A stretch of 64,000 nucleotides of DNA from Leifsonia shinshuensis. Its GTDB lineage: Bacteria; Actinomycetota; Actinomycetes; Actinomycetales; Microbacteriaceae. Positions 36,319-45,954 of the stretch are shown piece by piece; the stretch's first letter is position 1; every line of letters starts with the position of its first letter. The notes under the pieces were generated by a model. The model made no database searches and was not told the origin of the DNA. It saw only the letters and a program-made list of their open reading frames with translations. A program made the translations under genes and the position numbers. The stretch lies in the NCBI RefSeq assembly GCF_022606355.1, contig NZ_JAHHZQ010000001.1, forward strand, positions 806,001-870,000. The letters are read 5' to 3'.

Positions 36319-36825
36319 ATGAACGATGCGACGACCGACCGCACTCCCGACCTCTCCGCGTTCCGTCAGGCTTTCCGCCGGCACGCAGCCGGCGTGGCCA
36401 TCGTGACCGCCCAGACGGCCGACGGCACCCCGGTCGGCTTCACCGCCACGTCGCTCGCGTCGCTCGCGGCGGTCCCCCCGCTGGCGACCTTCAACATGGC
36501 GCTCTCGGCGTCGAGCTGGCCCGCGCTCCTGGAGACCGACCGCGTCGTCATCCACATGCTCGGCGTCCGCAACAAGGGGGTCGCCGAGATCCTCTCGGCC
36601 GACAACTCGCAGCGCTTCCTGGGTGACCACTGGCACCGCGGGCCGCACGGCCTGCCCGTCATCAACGACGTCACGTCGTGGATGGTCGGGCGCATCGTCG
36701 AGCGCTTCCCCGTGCACAACAGCGCGGTGGTCGTCGTGCAGATCGAGCAGGGCGAGCTCGGCGAGCCCGACGAGCCGCTGCTCTACCACGAGCGCCGCTA
36801 CCACCGGCCCAGCGAGCTCGACTGA
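36319..36825 (+). CDS. Flavin reductase-like FMN-binding protein
   Basis: 168 residues of the flavin reductase (FMN_red/HpaC) fold: FRQAFRRHAAGVAIVTAQTADGTPVGFTATSLASLAAVPPLATFNM is the flavin-binding start, and FPVHNSAVVVVQIEQGEL...LLYHERRYHR the C-terminal half. Such proteins use NAD(P)H to supply reduced flavin to a monooxygenase; no partner monooxygenase is adjacent, so the role is open. Start ATG 36319; earlier in-frame sequence belongs to the hisD antisense region. Confidence 0.85.
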   Translation: MNDATTDRTPDLSAFRQAFRRHAAGVAIVTAQTADGTPVGFTATSLASLAAVPPLATFNMALSASSWPALLETDRVVIHMLGVRNKGVAEILSADNSQRFLGDHWHRGPHGLPVINDVTSWMVGRIVERFPVHNSAVVVVQIEQGELGEPDEPLLYHERRYHRPSELD

Positions 36826-36841
36826 GCGCGCGGCTGAGCAC

Positions 36842-36902
36842 GCGCATTCGTCACGAATATCGACTTTCGTGGCACGAATGTCGGCATTCGTGACGAATGC
36901 GC
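36842..36902. repeat. 61-bp nested palindrome with three ATTCGTnACGAAT-type sites at 20-bp spacing
   Basis: Whole segment is a near-perfect palindrome centred on 36872 (three mismatched pairs). Inside, three smaller dyads are centred on 36852, 36872 and 36892, exactly 20 bp apart (36846-36858, 36866-36878, 36886-36898). It lies between the stops of the convergent flavin reductase and dnaE genes, so a bidirectional terminator is one reading; the helical spacing also resembles an operator array. Confidence 0.8.
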
Positions 36903-36906
36903 CGAG

Positions 36907-39900
36907 CTACACCAGGCAGTTCGGGCCGAGGAGGCCCTTGAGCTCGCCGTAGAGGTCGGGCGACAGCTTGACGTGATAGCGCGGGAGGTTCTGGACGCGC
37001 ATGACTCCGCCGTCGATCAGGCCGAGCTTCACCTCGTTCTGACCCTCGTGGCGGCGGAATATCTCGTCCAAGCGGTGGGCGATCTCCTCGGTGGCGCGGC
37101 GGTTCTGCACCGCGATCATCAACGTCCCGCCACCCTCGTCGACCTGGCCGAGGTCGGGCGACATGAGCGAATAGGCGTGCAGGTTCATGCCGTCGTCGCG
37201 AAGGCTCACCCGCCCGCGAGCGACGACGATGGAGTCGCTCTGCAGCATCGAGGAGTACTCCTGATACGCCTTTCCCATGAACATGACCGTGATCTCACCG
37301 CCGAAGTCCTCGACCTGGATCATCCCGTACTGGTTGCCGGAGGCCTTCGCCACCCGATGCTGCACGCTCGTGACGAGGCCGGCGATGGTCACGGTCTCAC
37401 CGTCCTGGATGTTCTCCGACGCGAGCAGGTCGGCGATCGAGGTGCTCGCGTGTTTGGCGAGCGGCAGCTCCAACCCTGCCAACGGGTGGTCGGACACGTA
37501 CAGTCCGAGCATCTCGCGCTCGAAGGCGAGCTTGGTCTTCTTGTTCCACTCCGGCCGCGGCTCGATGTAGTGCTGTGTCTGAGCCGACTCGTCCTCACCC
37601 CAGAGACTGTCGAAGTCGAACCCGATGTCGCCGTTCGCCTCATTGCGCTTGATCTTCACCGCGGACTCCACGGCCTCCTCATGCACGTTGAGGAGGGAAC
37701 TGCGCGTGTTCCCGAGCGAGTCGAACGCGCCGGCCTTGATCAGCGACTCGACCGTCCGCTTGTTCGCAGCGTGGATCGGCACCTTGCCGAGGAAGTCGTG
37801 GAACGACTCGAAGCGGCCTTTGGCCTCACGGGCCTCCCTGACGCCCTCGACGACGTTCGCACCGACGTTGCGCACCGCGCCCATACCGAAACGGATGTCC
37901 TCGCCGACGGCGGCGAAGTATAGGTTCGACTCGTTGACGTCCGGCGGAAGCACCTTGATGCCCATGCGCCGGCACTCGTTGAGGTAGAGCGCCATCTTGT
38001 CTTTGGAGTCGCCGACGCTGGTGAGCAGCGCGGCCATGTACTCCGCGGGATAGTGCGCTTTGAGGTAGGCCGTCCAGTACGAGATCACGCCGTAGGCGGC
38101 GGAGTGGGCTTTGTTGAACGCGTAATCGGAGAACGGCAGGAGGATCTCCCACAGCTTGCCGACGGCCTCCATCGAGTAGCCGCGGTCGACCATGCCCTGC
38201 GAGAAGCCCTCGAACTGCTTGTCCAGCTCGGACTTCTTCTTCTTGCCCATCGCGCGGCGCAGGATGTCGGCCTGGCCGAGCGAGAAGCCCGCCACCTTCT
38301 GCGCGATCGCCATGACCTGCTCCTGATAGATGATCAGGCCGTAGCTGGTCGAGAGGATGTCTTCCAGAGGCTCGGCGAGCTCCGGGTGGATCGGCGTGAT
38401 GTCTTGCAGGTTGTTCTTGCGCAGCGCGTAGTTGGTGTGCGAGTTCGCGCCCATGGGGCCCGGCCGGTACAGCGCGATGAGAGCCGAGATGTCCTCGAAG
38501 TTGTCGGGCTTCATCAGACGCAGCAGCGAGCGCATCGGGCCGCCGTCGAGCTGGAACACGCCGAGCGTGTCGCCGCGCGACAGGAGCTCGTAGGCCGGAC
38601 GGTCGTCGAGCTCGAGATCTTCCAGGACGAGGTTCACCCCGCGGTTGTCGCGGATGTTGTCGAGCGCGTCGTTGATGATCGTGAGGTTGCGCAGGCCCAG
38701 GAAGTCCATCTTGATCAGGCCGAGGGACTCGCACGCCGGATAGTCGAACTGGGTGACGATCTGGCCGTCCTGCTCGCGCTTCATGATCGGGATGACGTCG
38801 ATGAGCGGATCGGACGACATGATGACGCCGGCCGCGTGCACACCCCACTGGCGCTTGAGGTTCTCGAGCCCGAGCGCCGTGTCGAAGACGGTCTTGGCCT
38901 CGGGATCCGTCTCGACGACGGAGCGGATGTCGACGGCCTCCTTGTAGCGCGGGTGGTCCTTGTCGAAGATCCCGGTCAGCGGGATGTCTTTGCCCATGAC
39001 GGGCGGCGGCATCGCCTTGGTGAGCTTCTCGCCCATCGAGAACGGGAAGCCGAGGACGCGCCCGGAGTCTTTCAACGCCTGCTTGGCCTTGATGGTGCCG
39101 TAGGTGACGATCTGGGCGACACGCTCCGAGCCGTACTTCTCGGTCACGTACTTGATGACCTCGCCGCGGCGGCGGTCGTCGAAGTCGACGTCGAAGTCGG
39201 GCATGGAGACGCGGTCGGGGTTGAGGAAGCGCTCGAAGATCAGGCCGTGCTGCAGGGGGTCGAGGTCCGTGATGCGCATGGCGTACGCGGCCATCGACCC
39301 GGCGCCCGAGCCACGGCCGGGGCCGACGCGGATGCCGTTGCGCTTCGACCAGTTGATGAAGTCGGCGACGACCAGGAAGTAGCCGGGGAAGCCCATCTGC
39401 GAGATCACGCCGATCTCGTAGTCGGCCTGCTTGCGCACCTCGGGGGTGATGCCGTTCGGGTAGCGCTGCTCGAGCCCCTTCTCGACCTCCTTGACGAACC
39501 AGCTCTGCTCGTTCTCGCCCTCCGGAACCGGGAAGCGCGGCATGTAGTTGGCTGCGGTGTCGAACCTCACGTCGACGCGCTCGGCGATCGCGAGCGTGTT
39601 GTCGCACGCGTCCGGGTGGTCGCGGAAGAGCTGGCGCATCTCCTCGGGCGTCTTGAGATAGAACTCGTCGGCGTCGAACTTGAACCGGTTGGGGTCGTCG
39701 AGGGTGGAGCCGGACTGCACGCAGAGCAGGGCGGCGTGGCTCTTGGCATCGGCCGCGTGCGTGTAGTGGAGGTCGTTGGTGGCGACGAGCGGCAGGCCGA
39801 GCTCTTTCGCCAGCCGGATCAGATCGCTCATGATCCGGCGCTCGATGCCGAGCCCGTGGTCCATGATCTCGGCGAAGAAGTTCTCTTTGCCGAAGATGTC

Positions 39901-40434
39901 CCTGAACTCCGCCGCTGCCTTCTTGGCCTCGTCGTACTGCCCCAGCCGCAGGCGCGTCTGCACCTCTCCCGACGGGCACCCGGTGGTCGCGATGATGCCC
40001 TTCGAATAGCGGCTGAGCAGTTCGCGGTCCATGCGCGGCTTGAAGTAGTACCCCTCCATCGACGCGTAGGACGACAACCGGAAGAGGTTGTGCATCCCCT
40101 CGGTCGTCGCGGCGAGCATCGTCATATGCGTGTACGCGCCCGAGCCCGACACATCGTCGCCGCCGCCGTCGCCCCAGCGCACGCGCGTCTTGTCTGTGCG
40201 GTGCGTGCGCGGCGTGAGGTAGGCCTCGGTGCCGATGATCGGCTTGATGCCCGCATCGGTCGCGGTGCGCCAGAAGTCGAACGCGCCGAACATGTTGCCG
40301 TGGTCGGTGATCGCCACGGCCGGCATCCCCTGCTCGACGGCGGCCTCGATGAGCGGTTTGACGCGTGCGGCCCCGTCGAGCATCGAGTACTCGCTGTGGA
40401 CGTGGAGATGGACGAAGGAATCAGTCGAAGGCAC
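36907..40434 (-). CDS. dnaE: DNA polymerase III subunit alpha
   Basis: Replicative polymerase catalytic subunit. 1175 residues, the usual DnaE1 length. PHP domain at the N-terminus (FVHLHVHSEYSMLDG, AVAITDHGNMFGAF), C-family polymerase core with the catalytic acids in MPDFDVDFDDRRRGE and GPGRGSGAGSMAAYAM, beta-clamp binding region, HhH (LPPDVNESNLYF nearby), and OB-fold (TVTIAGLVTSVQHRVAKASGNQYGMIQVED). GTG 40434 has GGAG 6 nt upstream. The PHP metal-ligand histidines appear retained, compatible with intrinsic proofreading in actinobacteria. Confidence 0.97.
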   Translation of the reverse strand: MPSTDSFVHLHVHSEYSMLDGAARVKPLIEAAVEQGMPAVAITDHGNMFGAFDFWRTATDAGIKPIIGTEAYLTPRTHRTDKTRVRWGDGGGDDVSGSGAYTHMTMLAATTEGMHNLFRLSSYASMEGYYFKPRMDRELLSRYSKGIIATTGCPSGEVQTRLRLGQYDEAKKAAAEFRDIFGKENFFAEIMDHGLGIERRIMSDLIRLAKELGLPLVATNDLHYTHAADAKSHAALLCVQSGSTLDDPNRFKFDADEFYLKTPEEMRQLFRDHPDACDNTLAIAERVDVRFDTAANYMPRFPVPEGENEQSWFVKEVEKGLEQRYPNGITPEVRKQADYEIGVISQMGFPGYFLVVADFINWSKRNGIRVGPGRGSGAGSMAAYAMRITDLDPLQHGLIFERFLNPDRVSMPDFDVDFDDRRRGEVIKYVTEKYGSERVAQIVTYGTIKAKQALKDSGRVLGFPFSMGEKLTKAMPPPVMGKDIPLTGIFDKDHPRYKEAVDIRSVVETDPEAKTVFDTALGLENLKRQWGVHAAGVIMSSDPLIDVIPIMKREQDGQIVTQFDYPACESLGLIKMDFLGLRNLTIINDALDNIRDNRGVNLVLEDLELDDRPAYELLSRGDTLGVFQLDGGPMRSLLRLMKPDNFEDISALIALYRPGPMGANSHTNYALRKNNLQDITPIHPELAEPLEDILSTSYGLIIYQEQVMAIAQKVAGFSLGQADILRRAMGKKKKSELDKQFEGFSQGMVDRGYSMEAVGKLWEILLPFSDYAFNKAHSAAYGVISYWTAYLKAHYPAEYMAALLTSVGDSKDKMALYLNECRRMGIKVLPPDVNESNLYFAAVGEDIRFGMGAVRNVGANVVEGVREAREAKGRFESFHDFLGKVPIHAANKRTVESLIKAGAFDSLGNTRSSLLNVHEEAVESAVKIKRNEANGDIGFDFDSLWGEDESAQTQHYIEPRPEWNKKTKLAFEREMLGLYVSDHPLAGLELPLAKHASTSIADLLASENIQDGETVTIAGLVTSVQHRVAKASGNQYGMIQVEDFGGEITVMFMGKAYQEYSSMLQSDSIVVARGRVSLRDDGMNLHAYSLMSPDLGQVDEGGGTLMIAVQNRRATEEIAHRLDEIFRRHEGQNEVKLGLIDGGVMRVQNLPRYHVKLSPDLYGELKGLLGPNCLV

Positions 40435-40476
40435 TGGTGCTCCGGGTCGAGGTGAGGGCTTAAGACTACGTCGGAC

Positions 40477-41397
40477 CTAGGACGTTCTCAGCACGTCGAG
40501 TGCGTGTTGCAGATCCTCCGGATAGGTGGTGGTGAAGGTCACCCACTCCCCCGTCGCCGGGTGCGCGAACGCGAGCTGCACGGCGTGCAGCCACTGCCGC
40601 GTCAGGCCCAGCCGGGCGGACAGGGCGGGATCGGCACCGTACATGGCGTCGCCGACGCACGGGTGCCGCTGGGCCGCCATGTGCACGCGGATCTGATGCG
40701 TGCGACCGGTCTCCAGGTGGATCTCGAGGAGGCTCGCCGAGGGGAACGCCTCGATCGTCTCGTAGTGCGTCACGGAGGGCTTGCCGCCGGCGACGACGGC
40801 GAACTTCCAGTCCGACCGCGGGTGACGCCCGATCGGCGCGTCGATGGTGCCGGTCAGCGGATCGGGGTGGCCCTGGACGACGGCGTGGTAGATCTTCTCG
40901 ACCGTACGGTCGTGGAAGGCACGCTTGAGCACGGTGTACGCGTGCTCCGACTTGGCCACGACCATGAGTCCGCTGGTGCCCGCGTCGAGCCGGTGCACGA
41001 TGCCGGCCCGCTCGGCGGCGCCCGAGGTCGAGATGCGGAACCCCGCGGCCGCGAGCGCGCCCAGCACGGTGGGGCCCTCCCAGCCGACGGAGGGATGCGC
41101 GGCCACCCCCACCGGTTTGTCGATCACGACGATGTCGTCGTCGTCGTGCACGATCGTCAGCTCGGGAACCGCGATCGGCACGATGCGTGCCTCCTGACGC
41201 GGCTGCCAGCTCACCTCGAGCCAGGAGCCGGCCGTCAGGCGATCGGACTTGTCGGCCGAGCGGCCGTCGACCGTGACGCCGCCGGCCTCCGCGATCTCGG
41301 CGGCGAAGCTGCGCGAGAAGCCGAGGAGTTTGGCGAGGCCCGCGTCGACACGGGAACCGTCGAGGCCGTCCGGGATGGGGAAGCTGCGCGACTCCAT
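40477..41397 (-). CDS. RluA/RluD-family rRNA pseudouridine synthase
   Basis: Isomerises uridines in 23S rRNA. 306 residues: N-terminal S4 domain ([31 protein letters not shown]), then catalytic domain with [16 protein letters not shown] containing the catalytic Asp, and [24 protein letters not shown]. Start ATG overlaps the lspA stop by one base (TGATG). Exact target position is not determinable from sequence; RluD-like is the usual assignment next to lspA. Confidence 0.92.
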   Translation of the reverse strand: MESRSFPIPDGLDGSRVDAGLAKLLGFSRSFAAEIAEAGGVTVDGRSADKSDRLTAGSWLEVSWQPRQEARIVPIAVPELTIVHDDDDIVVIDKPVGVAAHPSVGWEGPTVLGALAAAGFRISTSGAAERAGIVHRLDAGTSGLMVVAKSEHAYTVLKRAFHDRTVEKIYHAVVQGHPDPLTGTIDAPIGRHPRSDWKFAVVAGGKPSVTHYETIEAFPSASLLEIHLETGRTHQIRVHMAAQRHPCVGDAMYGADPALSARLGLTRQWLHAVQLAFAHPATGEWVTFTTTYPEDLQHALDVLRTS

Positions 41398-42044
41398 CAG
41401 GACTGCGGCTTGCCGGGTTCGTCGACGTGCGCGGCGTCGTCCATCCCGGCGCCGTCCTCGCGCACCTCGCCGGCCTCAGGCACCTCGCCGTCGTCGTCAT
41501 CGTCAGCGGGACGCCGGCCGTCCAGGCCGATGCCGCGCAGCGTGAGGATGAGGAACAGCACCATGCTCGAGACGATGGCGACGTCGGCGAGGTTGAAGAT
41601 CGCGGGGAGCAGCGGGATCTGCAGGAAGTCGACGACGTGGCCGACTCCGAATCCCGGCTCGCGGAACAGCCGGTCCGTCAGGTTGCCGAGCAGGCCCCCG
41701 AGGAGGAGGCCGAACAGGACCGCCCACGCGGTCGAGCGGATGCGCGGCGCGTACCAGATGACGAAGCCGAGCACGCCGACGCCGACGATGGAGAAGATCC
41801 AGGTCGACCCGCTGCCGATCGAGAACGCGGCGCCGGGATTCTTGACGAAGTGGAACTGGAGGAGCTGACCGAGGACCTGGACCTGCTGGCCCTCGTAGAG
41901 GTTCGAAACGACCAAGACCTTGGCGATCTGGTCGATGAGGTACACGCAGAGCGCGACCACGGCCAAGATCGCCAAGGCCCTGATGCTGACCTTGGTCCTC
42001 GAAGGACTAGCCTCCAAAGCCGGGGAAGACCGGGGGCTGAGCAC
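41397..42044 (-). CDS. lspA: Lipoprotein signal peptidase
   Basis: Aspartyl protease of the membrane that cleaves prolipoproteins after diacylglycerol transfer. 215 residues: four TM helices, conserved [13 protein letters not shown], catalytic aspartates in GNLTDRLF and FNLADVAIV, and a C-terminal acidic tail [16 protein letters not shown] 42044 overlaps divIVA by 38 bp; a TTG at 42017 is an alternative start that leaves the first helix intact. Coupled to the pseudouridine synthase gene. Confidence 0.93.
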   Translation of the reverse strand: MLSPRSSPALEASPSRTKVSIRALAILAVVALCVYLIDQIAKVLVVSNLYEGQQVQVLGQLLQFHFVKNPGAAFSIGSGSTWIFSIVGVGVLGFVIWYAPRIRSTAWAVLFGLLLGGLLGNLTDRLFREPGFGVGHVVDFLQIPLLPAIFNLADVAIVSSMVLFLILTLRGIGLDGRRPADDDDDGEVPEAGEVREDGAGMDDAAHVDEPGKPQS

Positions 42045-42852
42045 CCTGGTCCTGGCTGTTCGCGTCGCCCGAGCCGGCGGGGACCCGGGTCGGGACGCTG
42101 CCGGTGCCCTGGCCCGTGCGGCCCTGGCCGAAACCGGACGGCGCGGCGACGGACTGGCTGTCGAGGTCGCGCAGCTGGCCCTCGATGTAGCCCTTCAGGC
42201 CCTGGCGGTAGTCGCGCTCGAACGTGCGGAGCTCGTCGATGCGACGCTCCAGCCCGGTGCGCTCCTGGTCGAGGGCGCTGATCTGCGCGCGCTGCTTCGA
42301 CTCCGCCTCTGCGACGATGCGGGCGGCGGTGGCGTGCCCCTCCGCGATGAGCGCGTCGCGCTTCTCGACGCCCTCGCGCACGTGCTCCTCGTGAAGGCGG
42401 CGCGCGAGCTGCAGGAGGTTGTTGGTCGCGTTCGGGTCGTTCGCGTCGGTCGCGCCGGCGGCGAACCCGGCAGCGGCACCAGCGGCACCCGCGGCGGCGG
42501 CCGGCGCGGCGGACGCCTGCTGACGCGCGGCCTCGGTCTCGCGCTGCGCTGCGGCCAGGCGCTGCTTGAGGTCTTCGTTCTCCTGCTGGAGCCGCTGCAC
42601 CTCGCCGTTGTCGGCGGCAGGGGCGGCCGCGACCGGCGCGGCCGGGGCGGCGCCGCCGCTGCGCTGGAGCTCGGCGATGCGCGAGTCGGCCGCGACGAGG
42701 CGCTGCTTGAGCTCGTCGCTCTCCTGGGTCAAGCGACGCAGCTCGACGACCACCTCGTCGAGGAAGTCGTCGACCTCGTCCTGGTCGTAGCCCTCACGGA
42801 ACTTCGTCGGTTGGAACCGCTTGTTGACTACATCTTCCGGAGTCAGCGCCAT
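42007..42852 (-). CDS. divIVA: DivIVA/Wag31 polar growth protein
   Basis: Coiled-coil scaffold at poles and septa that directs actinobacterial apical growth. 281 residues: N-terminal membrane-binding DivIVA domain (MALTPEDVVNKRFQPTKFREGYDQDEVDDFLDEVV), first coil, Ala/Pro-rich linker (65-140), second coil (150-220) and a Gly/Gln-rich tail. AAGGTGG precedes ATG; the 162-bp gap upstream up to yggT holds its promoter (TAGCGT -10-like). Confidence 0.95.
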   Translation of the reverse strand: MALTPEDVVNKRFQPTKFREGYDQDEVDDFLDEVVVELRRLTQESDELKQRLVAADSRIAELQRSGGAAPAAPVAAAPAADNGEVQRLQQENEDLKQRLAAAQRETEAARQQASAAPAAAAGAAGAAAGFAAGATDANDPNATNNLLQLARRLHEEHVREGVEKRDALIAEGHATAARIVAEAESKQRAQISALDQERTGLERRIDELRTFERDYRQGLKGYIEGQLRDLDSQSVAAPSGFGQGRTGQGTGSVPTRVPAGSGDANSQDQGAQPPVFPGFGG

Positions 42853-43015
42853 GGCAAGCCACCTTAGATCATGAAAAAGACGAACATTGAGTGCGTTCAG
42901 CCAACGCTAGCAAAGTGCACTGCGAGAGCGCACTCCGCCGCACCCGTGGTGCGTCGGCCTCGACCACACTACAACGCGAGCGCGCCGACACCCGACACCG
43001 ACGCTCGGCTGATGG

Positions 43016-43312
43016 TCAGGTGAAACTCAGGGTCACGTAGAGCCCGATGATGACGACGAGCATGGTGAGGCTCCAGCCGAAGTCGATGGCGACGGGACCC
43101 ATCGAGAGCGGCGGGATGATCCGCCGGAAGAAGCGGATCGGCGGGTCGGTGACCACGTAGGTGGACTCGGCGAGCACCAGCCCGACCCCGCGCGGGCGCC
43201 ATTGCCGCGCGAAGGTGCGCACCAGGTCGAGGACGAAACGCGCCCAGAGCACGAAGAAGTAGATCAGGAGGACGTAGTAGAGGACGTTCGCGATGATCGA
43301 GACGACAAGCAC
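43016..43312 (-). CDS. YggT-family membrane protein
   Basis: 98-residue protein with two hydrophobic helices (about 4-24 and 75-96) and the family signature TYVVTDPPIRFFRRIIPPLSMGPVAIDFGW. YggT proteins sit in division clusters between sepF and divIVA and affect cell shape or osmotic tolerance in other bacteria. GTG 43312 is placed by a -10-like CATACT 6 nt upstream; longer in-frame sequence antisense to sepF is rejected. Separated from sepF by a strong terminator, so it has its own promoter. Confidence 0.88.
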   Translation of the reverse strand: MLVVSIIANVLYYVLLIYFFVLWARFVLDLVRTFARQWRPRGVGLVLAESTYVVTDPPIRFFRRIIPPLSMGPVAIDFGWSLTMLVVIIGLYVTLSFT

Positions 43313-43340
43313 GCTTCCAGTATGAACGACCGAGAATGCA

Positions 43341-43375
43341 CGAAAGCGCACCGTCGGCCTGACGGTGCGCTTTCG
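43341..43375 (-). terminator. Hairpin terminator after sepF
   Basis: 15-bp perfect stem (43341-43355 with 43361-43375) and a 5-nt loop, 11 bp after the sepF stop on the minus strand. It implies that yggT and divIVA are transcribed separately from ftsZ-sepF. Confidence 0.75.
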
Positions 43376-43386
43376 GGCGGAGGCGG

Positions 43387-43902
43387 TCAGGCCTGCGCGA
43401 AGAAGGAGGCGTCGACGTCTGCGTCCTGGCCGCCGTGCTCGCCGGAGACCACGACGTGCGACGGGGAGAGCAGAAACACCTTGGGAGTCACCCGCTCGAT
43501 CTTGCCGTAGAGCCCCTGCGAGAGGCCGCTCGCGAAGTCGATGAGGCGGCGCGCGTCGCTCTCGCTCATCTGCGAGAGGTTGATGATCACCGGGATGCCT
43601 TCGCGGAAGGATTCGGCGATCGCCTGCGCATCGCGGTACTGGCGGGGGTGGACTGTGAGGATCTCGTTCATTTCCTGTACCGAAACATTCCGTGCGGTGG
43701 ACGATTTGCGCAGCGGCGTTACCGGAGCGCGGCCGGCCACGGGGGCGACCGGAGCGGGGTGCGGGACGGGCTGGACCGGCGCGGGCGCCGGCGACTCGCG
43801 GCGCGGCTGGTGCTGCGCCTGCTCCTGAGGCTGCTCGTCGAACTCGAGCTCCTCGTCGGCGAGGCCCAGATAGACCATCGTCTTCTTCAGCGGGTTGGCC
43901 AT
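43387..43902 (-). CDS. sepF: Cell division protein SepF
   Basis: Membrane anchor and bundler of FtsZ filaments; the main Z-ring anchor where FtsA is absent, as here. 171 residues: amphipathic N-terminal membrane helix ([15 protein letters not shown]), disordered linker, and the globular SepF domain (about 85-160) with [46 protein letters not shown] lies 7 nt before ATG. Works with ftsZ two genes upstream. Confidence 0.95.
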   Translation of the reverse strand: MANPLKKTMVYLGLADEELEFDEQPQEQAQHQPRRESPAPAPVQPVPHPAPVAPVAGRAPVTPLRKSSTARNVSVQEMNEILTVHPRQYRDAQAIAESFREGIPVIINLSQMSESDARRLIDFASGLSQGLYGKIERVTPKVFLLSPSHVVVSGEHGGQDADVDASFFAQA

Positions 43903-43971
43903 GCGCTTCCTCCGTGTAGACCGGTGCGCCGACGCCTCGCACGCACTGAATGAACCTTCTCCCTTTCGAGA

Positions 43972-44673
43972 TTAACGAAGGGTCGGCCGATTCCCGGTAA
44001 TGGCCGTGCCGATGCGAAGGTGTGTCGCGCCCGCGGCGATCGCCTCGCGGTAGTCCTGCGACATCCCCGCCGAGATCGCGGTCGCCTCGGGGGCGAGTGC
44101 GCGGACACGATCGCTCGCCCGCCTCACCCGCTCGAACGCACGGGCCGGCTCCTCGTCCAGCGGCGCGACGGCCATGACGCCGAGGAGCCGCAGCCCCTGC
44201 GTCTCGAGCACGCGCTCGACGAGCGCGTCGAGGTCGCGGTCCGAGACGCCACCGCGCGCGGGGTCGTCCGTGAGGTTCAGCTGCACGAACCCGTCCACAA
44301 CGCCCTCGTCCGAGGCCAGGGCGTCGACGAGGGAGGAGCGGTCGAGCGAGTGGATCACCCGGGCGTAACGCCGGACCTGACGCGCCTTCTTGCTCTGCAG
44401 CTGGCCGACGAAGTGCCAGCGCAGTCCGAGGTCGGCGAGTTCCGCCGCCTTCTCCTGCGCCTCCTGGTGGCGGTTCTCCCCCACGTCTTCCACGCCGAGA
44501 GCTGCGAGCTCGCGCACGAGGGAGGCCGGGTGGAACTTCGTCACGACGATGGTCGTCAGCTCCTCCGGCCGGCGGCCGGCGGCCCTGGCGGCATCGGCGA
44601 TACCGCCGCGGACCGCTTCCAGCCGCTCGGCGAGCGGGCTACTTGAGGAAGTCGGGGATGTCGAGGTCGTCAT
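43972..44673 (-). CDS. YggS-family pyridoxal 5'-phosphate homeostasis protein
   Basis: Binds PLP and maintains its pool. 233 residues, alanine-racemase N-terminal-like barrel: [20 protein letters not shown] (PLP lysine), [33 protein letters not shown] and the [27 protein letters not shown] end. Conserved neighbour of sepF in many phyla. The ATG overlaps the ftsZ end by 35 bp; no yfiH/pgeF gene lies between them. Confidence 0.93.
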   Translation of the reverse strand: MTTSTSPTSSSSPLAERLEAVRGGIADAARAAGRRPEELTTIVVTKFHPASLVRELAALGVEDVGENRHQEAQEKAAELADLGLRWHFVGQLQSKKARQVRRYARVIHSLDRSSLVDALASDEGVVDGFVQLNLTDDPARGGVSDRDLDALVERVLETQGLRLLGVMAVAPLDEEPARAFERVRRASDRVRALAPEATAISAGMSQDYREAIAAGATHLRIGTAITGNRPTLR

Positions 44674-45811
44674 TCTCGTCGTCGAACGCCGGGTCCTTCT
44701 GGGCCGTCTCGGTGACCGGGGTCTCGCCGGTCGCGTGCCACTCGGTGGCGGGTGCCTCGGCCGCGCCGGCCTCCACGGTCGCCGAGGCGGCCGCCGCCTC
44801 CTCCGATCCGGACTCGACGAAGGTCGAGCGCCGCGTGTCGGCCGCGGCCTGCACCGACTTCGGCTCGCCGCCGTCGAAGCCCGCCGCGATCACCGTGACG
44901 CGCACCTCGTCGCCGAGGGTGTCGTCGATGACCGCACCGAAGATGATGTTGGCCTCGGGGTGCACGGCCTCCTGCACCAGGCGGGCCGCGTCGTTGATCT
45001 CGAAGATTCCGAGGTTCGATCCGCCCTGGATGGAGAGCAGTACGCCGTGGGCGCCGTCGATGGAGGCCTCCAGCAGCGGCGAGGCGACCGCCAGCTCCGC
45101 AGCCTTGATGGCGCGGTCGGCGCCGCGCGACGAGCCGATGCCCATGAGCGCCGATCCTGCGCCCTGCATCACGGACTTGACGTCGGCGAAGTCGAGGTTG
45201 ATGAGACCCGGAGTGGTGATCAGGTCGGTGATGCCCTGGACACCGGCGAGGAGCACCTGGTCGGCGGTGGAGAACGCCTCCAGCATGCTGATGCCGCGGT
45301 CGCTGATCTCCAGCAGCCGGTCGTTCGGGACGACGATGAGGGTGTCGACCTCTTCCTTGAGGCGCTGCACGCCGGACTCGGCCTGCTGCTGGCGGCGCTT
45401 GCCCTCGAAGGAGAACGGCTTGGTGACGACACCGATCGTGAGGGCGCCGATCGACTTGGCGATTCGCGCCACCACGGGCGCACCGCCCGTGCCGGTGCCG
45501 CCGCCCTCGCCCGCGGTCACGAAGACCATGTCGGCGCCCGCGAGCGCCTCCTCGATCTCCTCCGCGTGGTCCTCCGCCGCCCGGCGACCGACCTCGGGGT
45601 CGGCGCCCGCGCCGAGTCCGCGGGTGATCTCGCGGCCCACGTCGAGCTTGACATCGGCGTCGCTCATGAGCAGCGCCTGGGCGTCCGTGTTGATGGCGAT
45701 GAACTCGACGCCGCGCAGGCCGAGCTCGATCATGCGGTTGACGGCGTTCACGCCGCCGCCGCCGATGCCGACGACCTTGATCACGGCGAGGTAGTTCTGG
45801 TTTGCTGTCAC
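44639..45811 (-). CDS. ftsZ: Cell division GTPase FtsZ
   Basis: Tubulin homologue that forms the Z ring. 390 residues: [15 protein letters not shown], GTPase signature [14 protein letters not shown] (about 102-115), T7 loop [11 protein letters not shown], and the C-terminal peptide [10 protein letters not shown] that binds SepF/FtsW. GTG 45811 has a perfect GGAGG (45818-45822) 6 nt upstream. The 142-bp gap to ftsQ suggests a separate ftsZ promoter. Confidence 0.98.
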   Translation of the reverse strand: MTANQNYLAVIKVVGIGGGGVNAVNRMIELGLRGVEFIAINTDAQALLMSDADVKLDVGREITRGLGAGADPEVGRRAAEDHAEEIEEALAGADMVFVTAGEGGGTGTGGAPVVARIAKSIGALTIGVVTKPFSFEGKRRQQQAESGVQRLKEEVDTLIVVPNDRLLEISDRGISMLEAFSTADQVLLAGVQGITDLITTPGLINLDFADVKSVMQGAGSALMGIGSSRGADRAIKAAELAVASPLLEASIDGAHGVLLSIQGGSNLGIFEINDAARLVQEAVHPEANIIFGAVIDDTLGDEVRVTVIAAGFDGGEPKSVQAAADTRRSTFVESGSEEAAAASATVEAGAAEAPATEWHATGETPVTETAQKDPAFDDENDDLDIPDFLK

Positions 45812-45954
45812 TTCCGGCCTCCACGGGAACCTTCAACCTCAACTCGAGGCTTAAAGTTATGCTGAGTATGCAATTCTCGATTCGACGGTAGAGGCGCAGA
45901 GCCTCCAGCCGCCGCAGCTTCCAGGCGTGTCGGCAAAGTGGGCCTCGAACCCGG
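45812..45954 (-). promoter_or_regulatory. ftsQ-ftsZ intergenic region with ftsZ leader
   Basis: A+T-rich stretch around 45845-45885 in an otherwise GC-rich context, including TAACTTTAAG on the minus strand, then a partly symmetric CCTCGAGTTGAGG and the GGAGG site. Probably a dedicated ftsZ promoter, as known in other actinobacteria; exact -10 not assigned. Confidence 0.4.

Noticed and set aside
38053-40455. Long open frame (~800 codons) antisense to dnaE
   Set aside because: Product is Val/Asp/Arg/Leu-rich with no domain, typical of the complementary frame of a high-G+C gene; dnaE is unambiguous.
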